Below the pieces are notes generated by a model, which saw only the letters and a list, made by a program, of their open reading frames with translations, was not told the DNA's origin and did not search any database. A DNA stretch of 38,328 nucleotides, taken from positions 1 to 38,328 of the forward strand of contig CACSIL010000015.1 in assembly GCA_902705825.1 (NCBI GenBank). The letters run 5' to 3'. A program made the translations under genes and the position numbers. Positions within the stretch are counted from its first letter, which is position 1. Each line of letters begins with the position of its first letter. The DNA is from Halioglobus japonicus. Its GTDB lineage: Bacteria; Pseudomonadota; Gammaproteobacteria; Pseudomonadales; Halieaceae. Positions 24,117 through 32,365 of this stretch are shown here, piece after piece.

Positions 24117-25859
24117 ATGACCACTCCGCCCGATTTTAAACGCCGCTCTATCGTCAAGGCCCTGGCTGCCAGCTCGCTGATCCCGCTGCTGGGCAGCAAC
24201 CTGATCGCCTGCTCGAACGGTTCGAACAACTCCAACAACGACAGTGGCGGGAACAGCATACCAGCTGAATTCAACCACGGTGTCGCCTCCGGTGACCCAC
24301 TGACAGACCGCGTGATTCTCTGGACCCGCGTAACACCCGCCGAAGAGGGCGACGTACTGGTCGGGTGGGAAGTCGCCGCAGATGCTGACTTCGCCGATAT
24401 CGTGGCCGAGGGCGAGGGTGTGACCACCGCAGCGGTCGACTACACCGTGAAGGTCGATGCCGAAGGCCTGCAAGCGGGCACCGCCTACTACTATCGCTTC
24501 ATGAGCGGGAGCAACACTTCCCCCACCGGGAAAACCCGCACCCTGCCCTCGGGCACTGTCGCGGCGGCGAGTTTTGCTGTCGTGTCGTGCGCCAACTACC
24601 CCGCCGGCTTCTTTAATGTCTACGGCGAGCTTGCCAAGCAGGACGTGGATGCCGTGTTACACCTGGGCGACTACCTGTATGAATACTCCTCCACGGGCTA
24701 TGCCAGTGATCGCGCCGAGGAATTTGGTCGGGTAGTGGAACCGGCTAACGAGATCATTTCTTTAAGCGATTACCGAACCCGATACGCCCAGTACCACAGT
24801 GACACGGACTTGCAGGCAGCACATGCGGCACACCCCTTTATCGTGGTGTGGGACGATCACGAAGTAGCGAACGACAGCTGGGAAAATGGTGCGCAAAACC
24901 ACAACCCGGAAACCGAAGGCACCTTTGCGGCGCGCAGAATGGCCGCCATCCAGGCTTGGTATGAATGGTTGCCGGTGCGCCCGCCCGCCACCGTAGACGA
25001 CATCATTTACCGACGCTTCCAGTACGGCGATCTGCTGGATCTGCTGATGCTGGACACCCGCCATGTAGGGCGCGATGAACAACTGCAGTACCGCGATTTC
25101 GCCACCGGCGGCATCATCGATGTCGACAGCGTGCGCGCTGCCGCCACCGACACTAATCGCTCGATCCTGGGCAGCGAACAACTCGGCTGGCTGCGCGAGC
25201 AACTGACCCAGAGCACTGCCCGCTGGCAGGTATTGGGCCAACAGGTATTGATGAGCCGCTACCAGATTCCCTCGCCCTTGCTGGAAGCACTGGACCCAGG
25301 CATCTCCCCGGAGCTCGATCTTGGCAAAGGTACGGCTGCCCTGCTGGCCGCTGTCGACGCCAAAGGCAAGGCACCGGAAGAACGGACACCAGAGGAACAG
25401 GCCCTGCTGGACAGCACCATCCCCTACAACCTGGATGCCTGGGACGGCTATAGCGCAGAGCGCGATGAAATACTGTCGTTCACACAGCAAATGGGCTCCC
25501 GACTTGTCGCACTGGCCGGGGATACCCACAATGCCTGGACATCCCAGCTGAGAACCAGCGATGGCGAGATCGCCGGTGTTGAGTTTGGTTGCACCAGCGT
25601 GAGTTCACCGGGATTTGACGGGCCAGACCTGCTCGGTCCCGCCAATGCCGGGCTGTTCGGCCCGCTGGTCACCGGCCTGATTGATGATCTGGTTTACGCC
25701 AATCTGGCGGGAAGGGGTTATCTGCACCTGACATTCAGCGCCGACAATGTCACCGCCACGCACCGCTTTATCACCACAGTGGATTCAAAAGACTACGCTG
25801 TGAACGAAGCCGCCACCAAATCCTTTGTGGTGAACCGCGCGGATATGCTGTTGAGCTGA
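24117..25859 (+). CDS. PhoD-family alkaline phosphatase/phosphodiesterase, Tat-exported lipoprotein
   Basis: The 580-aa protein starts at ATG 24117 (AGGA upstream; the TTG at 24087 is less likely). The N-terminus holds a twin arginine (K-R9-R10-S-I-V-K), a hydrophobic stretch and a lipobox LIAC with C32, followed by a Ser/Asn linker, so it is a membrane-anchored periplasmic lipoprotein exported folded. A PhoD N-terminal domain (about 45-140, FNHGVASGDPLTDRVILWTRVTP) precedes the metallophosphatase domain with HLGDYLYEY, VVWDDHEVANDSW and LAGDTHNAW metal-ligand motifs. PhoD enzymes use Ca/Fe to release phosphate from mono- and diesters. Its link to the catabolic cluster is unclear. A terminator hairpin follows. 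Confidence 0.93.
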   Translation: MTTPPDFKRRSIVKALAASSLIPLLGSNLIACSNGSNNSNNDSGGNSIPAEFNHGVASGDPLTDRVILWTRVTPAEEGDVLVGWEVAADADFADIVAEGEGVTTAAVDYTVKVDAEGLQAGTAYYYRFMSGSNTSPTGKTRTLPSGTVAAASFAVVSCANYPAGFFNVYGELAKQDVDAVLHLGDYLYEYSSTGYASDRAEEFGRVVEPANEIISLSDYRTRYAQYHSDTDLQAAHAAHPFIVVWDDHEVANDSWENGAQNHNPETEGTFAARRMAAIQAWYEWLPVRPPATVDDIIYRRFQYGDLLDLLMLDTRHVGRDEQLQYRDFATGGIIDVDSVRAAATDTNRSILGSEQLGWLREQLTQSTARWQVLGQQVLMSRYQIPSPLLEALDPGISPELDLGKGTAALLAAVDAKGKAPEERTPEEQALLDSTIPYNLDAWDGYSAERDEILSFTQQMGSRLVALAGDTHNAWTSQLRTSDGEIAGVEFGCTSVSSPGFDGPDLLGPANAGLFGPLVTGLIDDLVYANLAGRGYLHLTFSADNVTATHRFITTVDSKDYAVNEAATKSFVVNRADMLLS

Positions 25860-25870
25860 TCGTGTAAATG

Positions 25871-25896
25871 CACTGCCGGGGCATTTCCCGGCAGTG
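25871..25896. terminator. Bidirectional terminator-like hairpin
   Basis: CACTGCCGGG (25871-25880), loop GCATTT and CCCGGCAGTG (25887-25896) form a perfect 10-bp stem. It lies between the convergent PhoD and reductase genes. The following T-tracts are short (TGTTATT on plus, CATTT on minus), so termination strength is uncertain. Confidence 0.65.
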
Positions 25897-25898
25897 TG

Positions 25899-26915
25899 TT
25901 ATTCCTCGGGGATGCGTATAACCAGCTTGCCCTGATTGGAACCGTCAAACAGCCGCAGAAAAGTCGGCAGAATATTGTCCAGCCCATCCACCACTTCTTC
26001 TCGGTATTTAAGCTCACCTGCCATCACCCACTCGGCCAGTTGACCGATACCCTCGCCAAAGCGCTCCAGGTAATCCAGCACGGTAAAGCCCTGTACCGTG
26101 ACGCTCTCGGCAACGAGCTGCCACAAATTGGTGGGCCCCGGCGCGTTGGGTACGTTGTAGGTGGATATCCAGCCACACACCGCCACCCGGGCAAACTTGT
26201 TCAGGCACAGCAGCGTGGCGTCGAGAATTTCGCCGCCCACGTTATCAAAATAAACATCGACGCCCTCTGGGCAAGCAGCGCGAATAGCGGCCTCGTAATC
26301 ACCGCAGGTTTTGTAGTTGATAACAGCGTCAAAGCCGAGTTCGTCCTGCAGCCAGGCGCACTTGTCATCCGTGCCGGCCATACCGACAACCCGACAGCCT
26401 TTCATTTTGGCTATCTGCCCTACCACGGAGCCGACAGCACCGGCTGCGGCACTCACCAGCACGGTTTCTCCGGCCTTCGGCTTACCCACTTCCAGCAGAC
26501 CGAAATACGCAGTGAGGCCTGTCGGCCCGAGCACGCCCAGAAACAGGCTAAGCGGGACACCGGCGCGCTCATCGAGCTTGTTCAGCGTTGCGGCCTGCAC
26601 CGTGGTGTACTGCTCCCAGCCGCCCATGGTCATCGCGACATCACCGGGCGCGTAGTCGGGGCTGTTGCTGCGCACCACACGGCCAATGACAGAACTGCGC
26701 ACAGCGTCACCGAGGGCAATGGGCTCTATATAGTTCGGGTCATCCCCCATCCAACCCCGTATCGCCGGGTCCAGCGAGATATACAGATTGCGCAGCACCA
26801 CCTCGCCGGGCGCAAGCTCAGGTACACGGACATCCCGCGCTGGGACGTGGCTGCTGTTGGGTTCCCCTTGGGGTCGAGAGGCCAGGTAGTACTGGCGATT
26901 TGTCAGTGTTGTCAT
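25899..26915 (-). CDS. Zinc-independent medium-chain dehydrogenase/reductase (CurA/prostaglandin-reductase type)
   Basis: This 338-aa protein opens with NRQYYLASRPQGEPN and LRNLYISLDPAIRGWM, the hallmark N-terminus of CurA and leukotriene B4 dehydrogenase/prostaglandin reductase homologues. The Rossmann motif is AAAGAVGSVVGQIAK. No structural or catalytic zinc Cys cluster is present. These enzymes reduce C=C bonds of alpha,beta-unsaturated ketones or aldehydes with NADPH, so it could saturate enone products of cleavage or oxidation. It is divergent from the ABM monooxygenase gene, with a near-perfect operator candidate (26941-26958) in the 122-bp spacer. Confidence 0.93.
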   Translation of the reverse strand: MTTLTNRQYYLASRPQGEPNSSHVPARDVRVPELAPGEVVLRNLYISLDPAIRGWMGDDPNYIEPIALGDAVRSSVIGRVVRSNSPDYAPGDVAMTMGGWEQYTTVQAATLNKLDERAGVPLSLFLGVLGPTGLTAYFGLLEVGKPKAGETVLVSAAAGAVGSVVGQIAKMKGCRVVGMAGTDDKCAWLQDELGFDAVINYKTCGDYEAAIRAACPEGVDVYFDNVGGEILDATLLCLNKFARVAVCGWISTYNVPNAPGPTNLWQLVAESVTVQGFTVLDYLERFGEGIGQLAEWVMAGELKYREEVVDGLDNILPTFLRLFDGSNQGKLVIRIPEE

Positions 26916-26940
26916 GCGCGCACGATAGCTGCTTGTAAAA

Positions 26941-26958
26941 AATCAGTCAACCCTGATT
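26941..26958. promoter_or_regulatory. Candidate TetR-type operator
   Basis: A perfect inverted repeat AATCAG-TCAACC-CTGATT lies in the divergent spacer between the reductase gene (starts 26915, minus) and the ABM gene (starts 27038, plus). Half-site length, spacing and the TC after CAG match the site at 23485-23502. Confidence 0.6.
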
Positions 26959-27037
26959 GTTTTAAACCCCCTACTCTGCTACCGTTTCGAGACTCCCCGC
27001 TGACAACATTACAGCGCGCAAAACACAGGATAATAAT

Positions 27038-27382
27038 ATGACCGTACTCATCGCCGGCACCCTGAATTTCCCTGGTGGCAACCGCGAACAAGCGTTGGCA
27101 GACACCGCCAGTTTGGTTGCAGACACGCGGGGCCAGCAGGGCTGCCTGCACTATGTGTGGTCGGCCGACCCGACCTCCACCACACGGTGTTACGTGTTTG
27201 AGAAATGGGCCAGTGTTGAAGACCTTGCCGCGCACCTGGCCGGCACCTTTTACCAGGCGATGCTGGGCAAGCTGATGGAATACGGTATTGAAGATGTTGA
27301 GGTATCCAAATACAAAGTCGCACTGGAAGAACCGGTGTACGACCCCGAGGGCCGACCTCGAGCAGACTTCTTTACCGAGTAA
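27038..27382 (+). CDS. ABM-domain (antibiotic biosynthesis/quinol monooxygenase-like) protein
   Basis: This 114-aa ferredoxin-like-fold protein has the ABM pattern VLIAGTLNFPGGNREQALADTASLVADTRGQQGCLHYVWSADP, then CYVFEKWASVEDLAAHLAGTFYQAML. The EKWAS...L..H motif is characteristic. Members are cofactor-free quinol monooxygenases such as YgiN and ActVA-Orf6-like enzymes, or haem oxygenase-like proteins. AGGATAA precedes ATG 27038. The molybdopterin enzyme starts 50 bp downstream on the same strand, so the two are probably co-transcribed from the promoter next to the operator at 26941. A role in quinol or enol oxidation is plausible. Confidence 0.88.
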   Translation: MTVLIAGTLNFPGGNREQALADTASLVADTRGQQGCLHYVWSADPTSTTRCYVFEKWASVEDLAAHLAGTFYQAMLGKLMEYGIEDVEVSKYKVALEEPVYDPEGRPRADFFTE

Positions 27383-27432
27383 ACGCCAGACCCCGGGACG
27401 CCGCCAACAGACAGGCAGAGGAAACTAATTGC

Positions 27433-29601
27433 ATGGCCGCTAAAACTGTAAAAACCTATTGTCGTTTCTGTCACGCCTATTGCCCGATGGAGGCAACGGT
27501 GGAAGATAACCGCCTGATCTCTCTGGTGCCGGACACCAGCAACGAAATCTACGGTGGCTATACCTGCATCAAGGGCCGCCAGTTGATCGAGCAGATCGAC
27601 CACCCGACGCGTTTACAGCAATCCCAGAAGAAACAGGCAGACGGTTCCTTCACCGCCATCGGCAGTGAACAGGCAATGGATGAGATAGCCGAAAAGTTGC
27701 AGGCCATTCTCGACAAATATGGCCCGCGCAGTATCGCCAGCTACAATGGCACCTACTCCTACCAGAACTCCGCTGCCCACGATGTCGCACGCGCGTTTCA
27801 CAGTGCCATAGGCTCACCCTCGTACTACACCAGTGTCACTATCGACCAACCGGCAAAGGTCGCCATCGGCCCCACACGTATGGGCTGGTGGAATGGCGGC
27901 AGCCATATGTGGAACGATTCCGATGTCGCTATGATCATCGGCAACAACACACTGGTATCGCACTATTCGATTCCCGGCGGCATTCCGTCCTTCAGCCCGC
28001 ACAATGCATTGCGAGAGGGAAAACAGCGCGGCGTGAAGGTGATCTGCATCGACCCGCGCGTGACAGAAGTAGCCAGCCGCTCTGACCTTCACCTGCAGGT
28101 AAACCCCGGCCACGACGCGGCCGTGGTCGCCGCTATTATTTCTGTGATCCTCACAGAGGGACTGCACGACAAAGCGTTTTGCGACGAACACATTGAGGGG
28201 CTGGATGCACTGGCACAGCAGACACTGCGCTTTACCCCCGAAACCGTTGGTGCCGCTGCCGGCATCCCCGCAGAGCAGATTATTGAAGCGGCCAGAATGT
28301 TTGCCACCGCCAAGCGCGGCACCGCCGTGACCGGCACCGGACCGGAGATGGGCCCGCACCCCAACCTGCTGCAACATCTGGTGCAGGCACTGAATGCCAT
28401 TTGCGGGCGCCACTACCGCGAGGGCGAACGCCTGCCCAATCCCGGTGTATTGACCCCAGCCGGACCGCGCGCCGCACAGGCCACAGGGCCACAGCCGCAG
28501 TGGTTAACCGACGGCGTAAAAAGCCGAGTATCAGAGGATATCTGTGAAACGGTAGTGCTCTCCCCCTACGGCCCGCTGAAGGAAATGCCGACAGCGGTCA
28601 TCGCCGATGAAATGCTGCTGGAAGGCGAAGGCCAGATCAAAGCGTTGATCTGTGTCGGCGGCAACCCGCTGCTGGCGTGGCCGGATCAGGAAAAAACACA
28701 CCGCGCGCTGGCCGGGCTGGAGCTGATGGTCTCCATTGATTTAAAAATGTCCGCCAGTGCGCAGATGGCCGATTACATTCTTGCGCCCAAGCTGTGCCTG
28801 GAGCGCGAGGACGTGACTCTGCTCACCGATATATGGCACGACAAACCCTACAGCCAGTACACCAAAACCGTGGTGGAAGCTGAAGGCGACAAGATCGAGG
28901 AGTGGGAGTTTTTCTGGGCGATGGGCAAACGCATGGGGCTGGAACTGAGCCTGACACACGGCCCTATCGATATGCAAAACAAGCCGGAAAAATTTGATTT
29001 GCTGGAGAAAATCACCCGGGGCTCGCGCGTGCCGCTAAAAGATATCTATAACACCGAGGGCGGCAAGGTATTCGATGTACCCGACGTGATACTCGGCGCG
29101 CCCGACCCCGAAACTCAGGGCCGATTGCAACTGAACCCGCCCGGCGTGGATGCGGAGTTTGCCGCCGCCTACACCGACCTGCAAAGCGCCACGGATACCG
29201 ACTACCCGCTGCGCCTGATCAGCCGCCGGATGAAAAACACCTATAACTCCACCGGCCCGGAACTTAGCCTGCTGAAACGCAAGGGCACCAACAACCCCGC
29301 GTTTATGCACCCACAGGAACTTTCGGCGTTGGCTATAGCCGACGGCGAGATCGTTGAGGTGCACTCACGCCACGGCGCGATTCCGGCCATCGCCACCGCC
29401 GCTGAAGATATCAAACCGGGCGTGATTTCGATGTCGCACTGCTGGGGTGGCTCGCCTGACCCGGCTGCGCAGTCTGATGAGAAAATTCGTGAGATTGGTA
29501 GTAACACGAATCGACTGATCGACAACAGGGCGAGTGCGGAGAGGTATTCCGGGATGGCACGGCAGAGCAGCATACATGTGGCGGTTAGGAAATTGTCTTG
29601 A
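27433..29601 (+). CDS. Molybdopterin-dependent oxidoreductase (DMSO reductase superfamily), cytoplasmic
   Basis: This 722-aa protein has an N-terminal [4Fe-4S] site C10-x2-C13-x3-C17-x27-C45, the molybdopterin oxidoreductase core (VAIGPTRMGWWNGGSHMWNDSDVAMIIGNN, and KVICIDPRVTEVASRSDLHLQVNPGHDAAVVAAI for the guanine-dinucleotide site) and a C-terminal molydopterin-dinucleotide-binding domain (about 595-715, LRLISRRMKNTYNSTG...). No Tat signal precedes the cysteines, so it is cytoplasmic. No electron-transfer subunits are adjacent. The family covers formate dehydrogenases, hydroxylases and acetylene-hydratase-like hydratases, and the substrate cannot be read. GAGGAA precedes ATG 27433. It ends just before a large palindromic repeat. 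Confidence 0.93.
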   Translation: MAAKTVKTYCRFCHAYCPMEATVEDNRLISLVPDTSNEIYGGYTCIKGRQLIEQIDHPTRLQQSQKKQADGSFTAIGSEQAMDEIAEKLQAILDKYGPRSIASYNGTYSYQNSAAHDVARAFHSAIGSPSYYTSVTIDQPAKVAIGPTRMGWWNGGSHMWNDSDVAMIIGNNTLVSHYSIPGGIPSFSPHNALREGKQRGVKVICIDPRVTEVASRSDLHLQVNPGHDAAVVAAIISVILTEGLHDKAFCDEHIEGLDALAQQTLRFTPETVGAAAGIPAEQIIEAARMFATAKRGTAVTGTGPEMGPHPNLLQHLVQALNAICGRHYREGERLPNPGVLTPAGPRAAQATGPQPQWLTDGVKSRVSEDICETVVLSPYGPLKEMPTAVIADEMLLEGEGQIKALICVGGNPLLAWPDQEKTHRALAGLELMVSIDLKMSASAQMADYILAPKLCLEREDVTLLTDIWHDKPYSQYTKTVVEAEGDKIEEWEFFWAMGKRMGLELSLTHGPIDMQNKPEKFDLLEKITRGSRVPLKDIYNTEGGKVFDVPDVILGAPDPETQGRLQLNPPGVDAEFAAAYTDLQSATDTDYPLRLISRRMKNTYNSTGPELSLLKRKGTNNPAFMHPQELSALAIADGEIVEVHSRHGAIPAIATAAEDIKPGVISMSHCWGGSPDPAAQSDEKIREIGSNTNRLIDNRASAERYSGMARQSSIHVAVRKLS

Positions 29602-29632
29602 TGGGAACTGGGCCTATTTTAGTCGTGGCACC

Positions 29633-29743
29633 GGCGTTTGAGCCGCGAGGTCGCGCTGGGACCGTGCGAGGCAGGACGCCGAGCCCGAGCCCCCATGGAG
29701 GGGTTCACGGCGTGTCCCAGTGCGACCTCGCGGCTCAAACGCC
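29633..29743. repeat. Nested palindromic intergenic element
   Basis: Two 30-nt arms (29633-29662 and 29714-29743) are inverted copies differing at one position. The 51-nt centre contains a second inverted repeat (GACGCCG near 29675 with CGGCGT near 29708) and an inner CCCC/GGGG pair around CATGGA. The whole could fold as one long stepped hairpin. It starts 32 bp after the molybdoenzyme stop and ends 34 bp before the LLM start. It may act as a dispersed intergenic (REP-like) repeat, terminator or mRNA stabiliser. Confidence 0.85.
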
Positions 29744-29776
29744 TTCCTGCTATTACCGAGAATTTGGAGCAAGAAT

Positions 29777-30766
29777 ATGAGTGATTTAAAGCCGTTTCGT
29801 TTTGCTGTTCAGAGTTTCAACACCGATTCACCGGCCACCTGGCGCGAGCGTATCGCCAAAACGGAAGCGCTCGGTTACTCCACATTCTTTCTTGCCGACC
29901 ACTTCCTTAGCGAAGGGCCTGCGCTGGAGACAACCTATCATCCCCCGCAAATGCTGGCGGCGGTGCCTGCCATTGCAATGGCGCTGGAGCAAACCACCAC
30001 GCTGCGTGTGGGCTGCCGCGTTTTCTGCAACGATTACCGTCAACCCGTTGTGCTGGCCAAGGAAGCGGCGACGATGGATTACCTCTCCGGCGGGCGTCTG
30101 GAGTTTGGGCTCGGCGCGGGGTGGATCAAGAATGAGTATGACGCGGTCAATTTACCATTTGATGAATTTCCGGAGCGCTTTGAGCGCTTTGCAGAATTTG
30201 TGCATGCCTATAAAGCGTTTATGAGCGGCGAGCCGTTGGACATCGCCGGTGATTTTATCCGCTGGTCTGGATTCTCCGGCACACCCTCCCCCGCGCAGGC
30301 GCCCTACCCGCCGCTGATGATAGGCGGCGGCAGCAAAAAAATACTGCAGTTTGCCGGCCAGGAAGCCGACATCGTCAGCCTGAACTTCAATAACCGTGCC
30401 GGCATGCTCGGCCCCGATGGTATGAACTCGGGGCTGGCGGCGGCTACGGCGAAGAAAATTGACTGGATCAGGGCTGGCGCCGGAGGCCGCTTCAACGATC
30501 TCGAACTGGAAATCGGCGCCTACAACACCATCATCACCGACCACCAGCAGCCGACCGCCCAAGCCATTGGCGATGCGCTGGGGATGTCGGTAGAGGATAT
30601 TCTTACGCACCCGCACTGCCTGATCGGCAGCGTCGACTTTATCTGCGAGGAATTACAACGCCGCCGTGAAGCCTACGGCATTTCTTATATCACTGTGCTC
30701 GATGACGGGGAAAATAATATGGTGGAAGCTTTTGCACCTGTTGTTGCCCGTCTCGCAGGCAAGTAA
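29777..30766 (+). CDS. LLM-class (luciferase-like, possibly F420-dependent) oxidoreductase
   Basis: The 329-aa protein starts at ATG 29777, with GGAG 8 bases upstream. The longer frame from 29720 would start inside the palindrome. Bacterial-luciferase-like TIM barrel features include FRFAVQSFNTDSPATWRERIAKTEALGYSTFFLADHF, then LRVGCRVFCNDYRQPVVLAKEAATMDYLSGGRLEFGLGAGW and YPPLMIGGGSKKILQFAGQEADIVSL. These follow the MSMEG_2516-type F420-dependent subfamily. Most gammaproteobacteria lack F420, so FMN may serve instead. It is followed after 36 bp by the semialdehyde dehydrogenase. Likely role: redox conversion of a carbonyl or alkene intermediate. Confidence 0.92.
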   Translation: MSDLKPFRFAVQSFNTDSPATWRERIAKTEALGYSTFFLADHFLSEGPALETTYHPPQMLAAVPAIAMALEQTTTLRVGCRVFCNDYRQPVVLAKEAATMDYLSGGRLEFGLGAGWIKNEYDAVNLPFDEFPERFERFAEFVHAYKAFMSGEPLDIAGDFIRWSGFSGTPSPAQAPYPPLMIGGGSKKILQFAGQEADIVSLNFNNRAGMLGPDGMNSGLAAATAKKIDWIRAGAGGRFNDLELEIGAYNTIITDHQQPTAQAIGDALGMSVEDILTHPHCLIGSVDFICEELQRRREAYGISYITVLDDGENNMVEAFAPVVARLAGK

Positions 30767-30802
30767 ACTGCCAGCACGTTTATTCCAGAGATTCTCAATA
30801 CC

Positions 30803-32269
30803 ATGCTGAAACTGAAAGATCCCTCCCTGCTGTGTTCACAACTGTTTATTGATGGTGCCTGGGTTGACGCCGACAGCGGCGCCACCATGCCCGTGCTGAA
30901 CCCCGCCACCAAAGAAGAGATTATCGCCATTCCCAACGCCGGTGCGGCTGAAACTCGCCGCGCCATCGAAGCGGCGGATAAGGCCTTTGCCAGCTGGCGC
31001 AATGTGGTGGCCAAGGAGCGCTCCGCCATCCTCAAGCGCTGGTTCAATCTCATTATGGAAAACCAGGAAGACCTGGCCCAGCTGATGACTGCCGAGCAGG
31101 GCAAGCCACTGGCAGAATCACGCGGTGAAGTGGCTTACGGTGCCGCCTTTGTCGAATGGTTTGCCGAGGAAGGACGCCGCGTCTACGGCGATACTATCAG
31201 TGCCAACAACCCCAACCAGCGCATTGTGACACTTAAGCAGCCCATTGGTGTGGTCGCGGCTATTACGCCGTGGAACTTCCCCATCGCAATGATCACACGC
31301 AAAGTGGCGCCCGCGCTCGCGGCAGGTTGTACCGCCGTATTGAAACCCGCTACAGAAACACCACTGTGTGCGCTGGCACTGGCGGCACTGGGTGAACGCG
31401 CGGGCATCCCCGCTGGTGCTTTCAGCGTGGTCGCCGGCAATAACGCCAGAGCGATAGGCGGTGAGATGACCAGCAGCAAAATCGTGCGCAAACTGACCTT
31501 CACCGGCTCCACCGAGATCGGCAAGGTATTGATGGCGCAGTGCGCCGAGACGGTTAAGAAAACCTCCATGGAACTGGGCGGCAACGCACCGTTCATCGTA
31601 TTCGACGACGCCGATCTGGACGCAGCCGTCGTCGGCGCAATGGCCTCCAAATACCGCAACGCCGGCCAGACCTGTGTCTGCGCCAACCGTATTCTGGTGC
31701 AGGAATCGGTATTCGATGCCTTCGCAGAAAAGCTGGTGACAGCCGTTAAAGCACTGAAAATGGGCAACGGTGCCGATGAATGTGTAACCGTCGGCCCGCT
31801 GATCAACGATGCCGCGTTCGACAAAGTCAGCTCCATTCTCAAGCAGGCCACCGACAACGGTGCGAAGGTACTGACAGGCGGCAAAGGCAGCGAAGAAGCC
31901 GGAAAGAATTTCTTCGAGCCCACCGTACTGGTGGATGTAGACGACAGCATGGAAGTGTACAACGAGGAGATTTTTGGCCCCATCGCCCCGCTGTTCAAAT
32001 TCAAAACTGAAGAAGAAGCCATCCGCATCGGCAACGACACACCGTTTGGCCTCTCCGCCTACTTCTACTCCCGCGATATCGGCCGTATCTGGCGCGTCTC
32101 CGAGGGGCTGGACTACGGCATCGTCGGCATCAATGAGGGCATCATCTCCACCGAGGTGGCTCCGTTCGGCGGCGTCAAAGAGTCCGGCATTGGCCGCGAG
32201 GGTTCCAAGTACGGCATCGATGATTACCTGGAGATCAAATACCTCTGCATGGGTGGCGTAAACGACTGA
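30803..32269 (+). CDS. NAD(P)-dependent aldehyde dehydrogenase, succinate-semialdehyde dehydrogenase (GabD) type
   Basis: This 488-aa ALDH superfamily enzyme has catalytic E257 in MELGGNAPFIVF and nucleophile C291 in NAGQTCVCANR. The ITPWNFPIAMITRKVAPALAAG and TFTGSTEIGK cofactor motifs and the C-terminal PFGGVKESGIGREGSKYGIDDYLEIKYLC match GabD-type proteins closely. It would oxidise a short semialdehyde (succinate or glutarate semialdehyde, or a related pathway aldehyde) to the acid. It is 36 bp downstream of the LLM gene and probably in one transcript with it. The cleavage oxygenase upstream produces aldehydes, which makes an aldehyde-clearing role natural. Confidence 0.93.
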   Translation: MLKLKDPSLLCSQLFIDGAWVDADSGATMPVLNPATKEEIIAIPNAGAAETRRAIEAADKAFASWRNVVAKERSAILKRWFNLIMENQEDLAQLMTAEQGKPLAESRGEVAYGAAFVEWFAEEGRRVYGDTISANNPNQRIVTLKQPIGVVAAITPWNFPIAMITRKVAPALAAGCTAVLKPATETPLCALALAALGERAGIPAGAFSVVAGNNARAIGGEMTSSKIVRKLTFTGSTEIGKVLMAQCAETVKKTSMELGGNAPFIVFDDADLDAAVVGAMASKYRNAGQTCVCANRILVQESVFDAFAEKLVTAVKALKMGNGADECVTVGPLINDAAFDKVSSILKQATDNGAKVLTGGKGSEEAGKNFFEPTVLVDVDDSMEVYNEEIFGPIAPLFKFKTEEEAIRIGNDTPFGLSAYFYSRDIGRIWRVSEGLDYGIVGINEGIISTEVAPFGGVKESGIGREGSKYGIDDYLEIKYLCMGGVND

Positions 32270-32317
32270 CGCTCTCGGGCCGGATCGTATATACTTTGAA
32301 CAACTGCGGCCTGTTTT

Positions 32318-32335
32318 AATCAGTCGTGTTTGTTT
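32318..32335. promoter_or_regulatory. Candidate TetR autoregulatory operator
   Basis: AATCAG-TCGTGT-TTGTTT, an inverted repeat with one mismatch in the right half, lies 31 bp before the TetR start codon. A possible promoter (CTGACG, 18-bp spacer, TATACT at 32290-32295) lies just upstream, so a bound repressor would sit at the start of the transcript. The left half and spacer lead (TC) match the sites at 23485 and 26941. Confidence 0.5.
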
Positions 32336-32365
32336 TTAAAGTAGCGTTCGAGGCTCGATACCCCA

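Noticed and set aside
24762..25529. Open frame of 255 codons on minus strand inside the PhoD gene
   Set aside because: It is fully antisense to the phosphatase domain, with no motifs or ribosome binding site.
25896..27041. Long open frame on plus strand (381 codons) over the CurA-type reductase
   Set aside because: It lies antisense to a gene with clear family motifs and its translation has no recognisable fold; a shadow of GC-rich codons.
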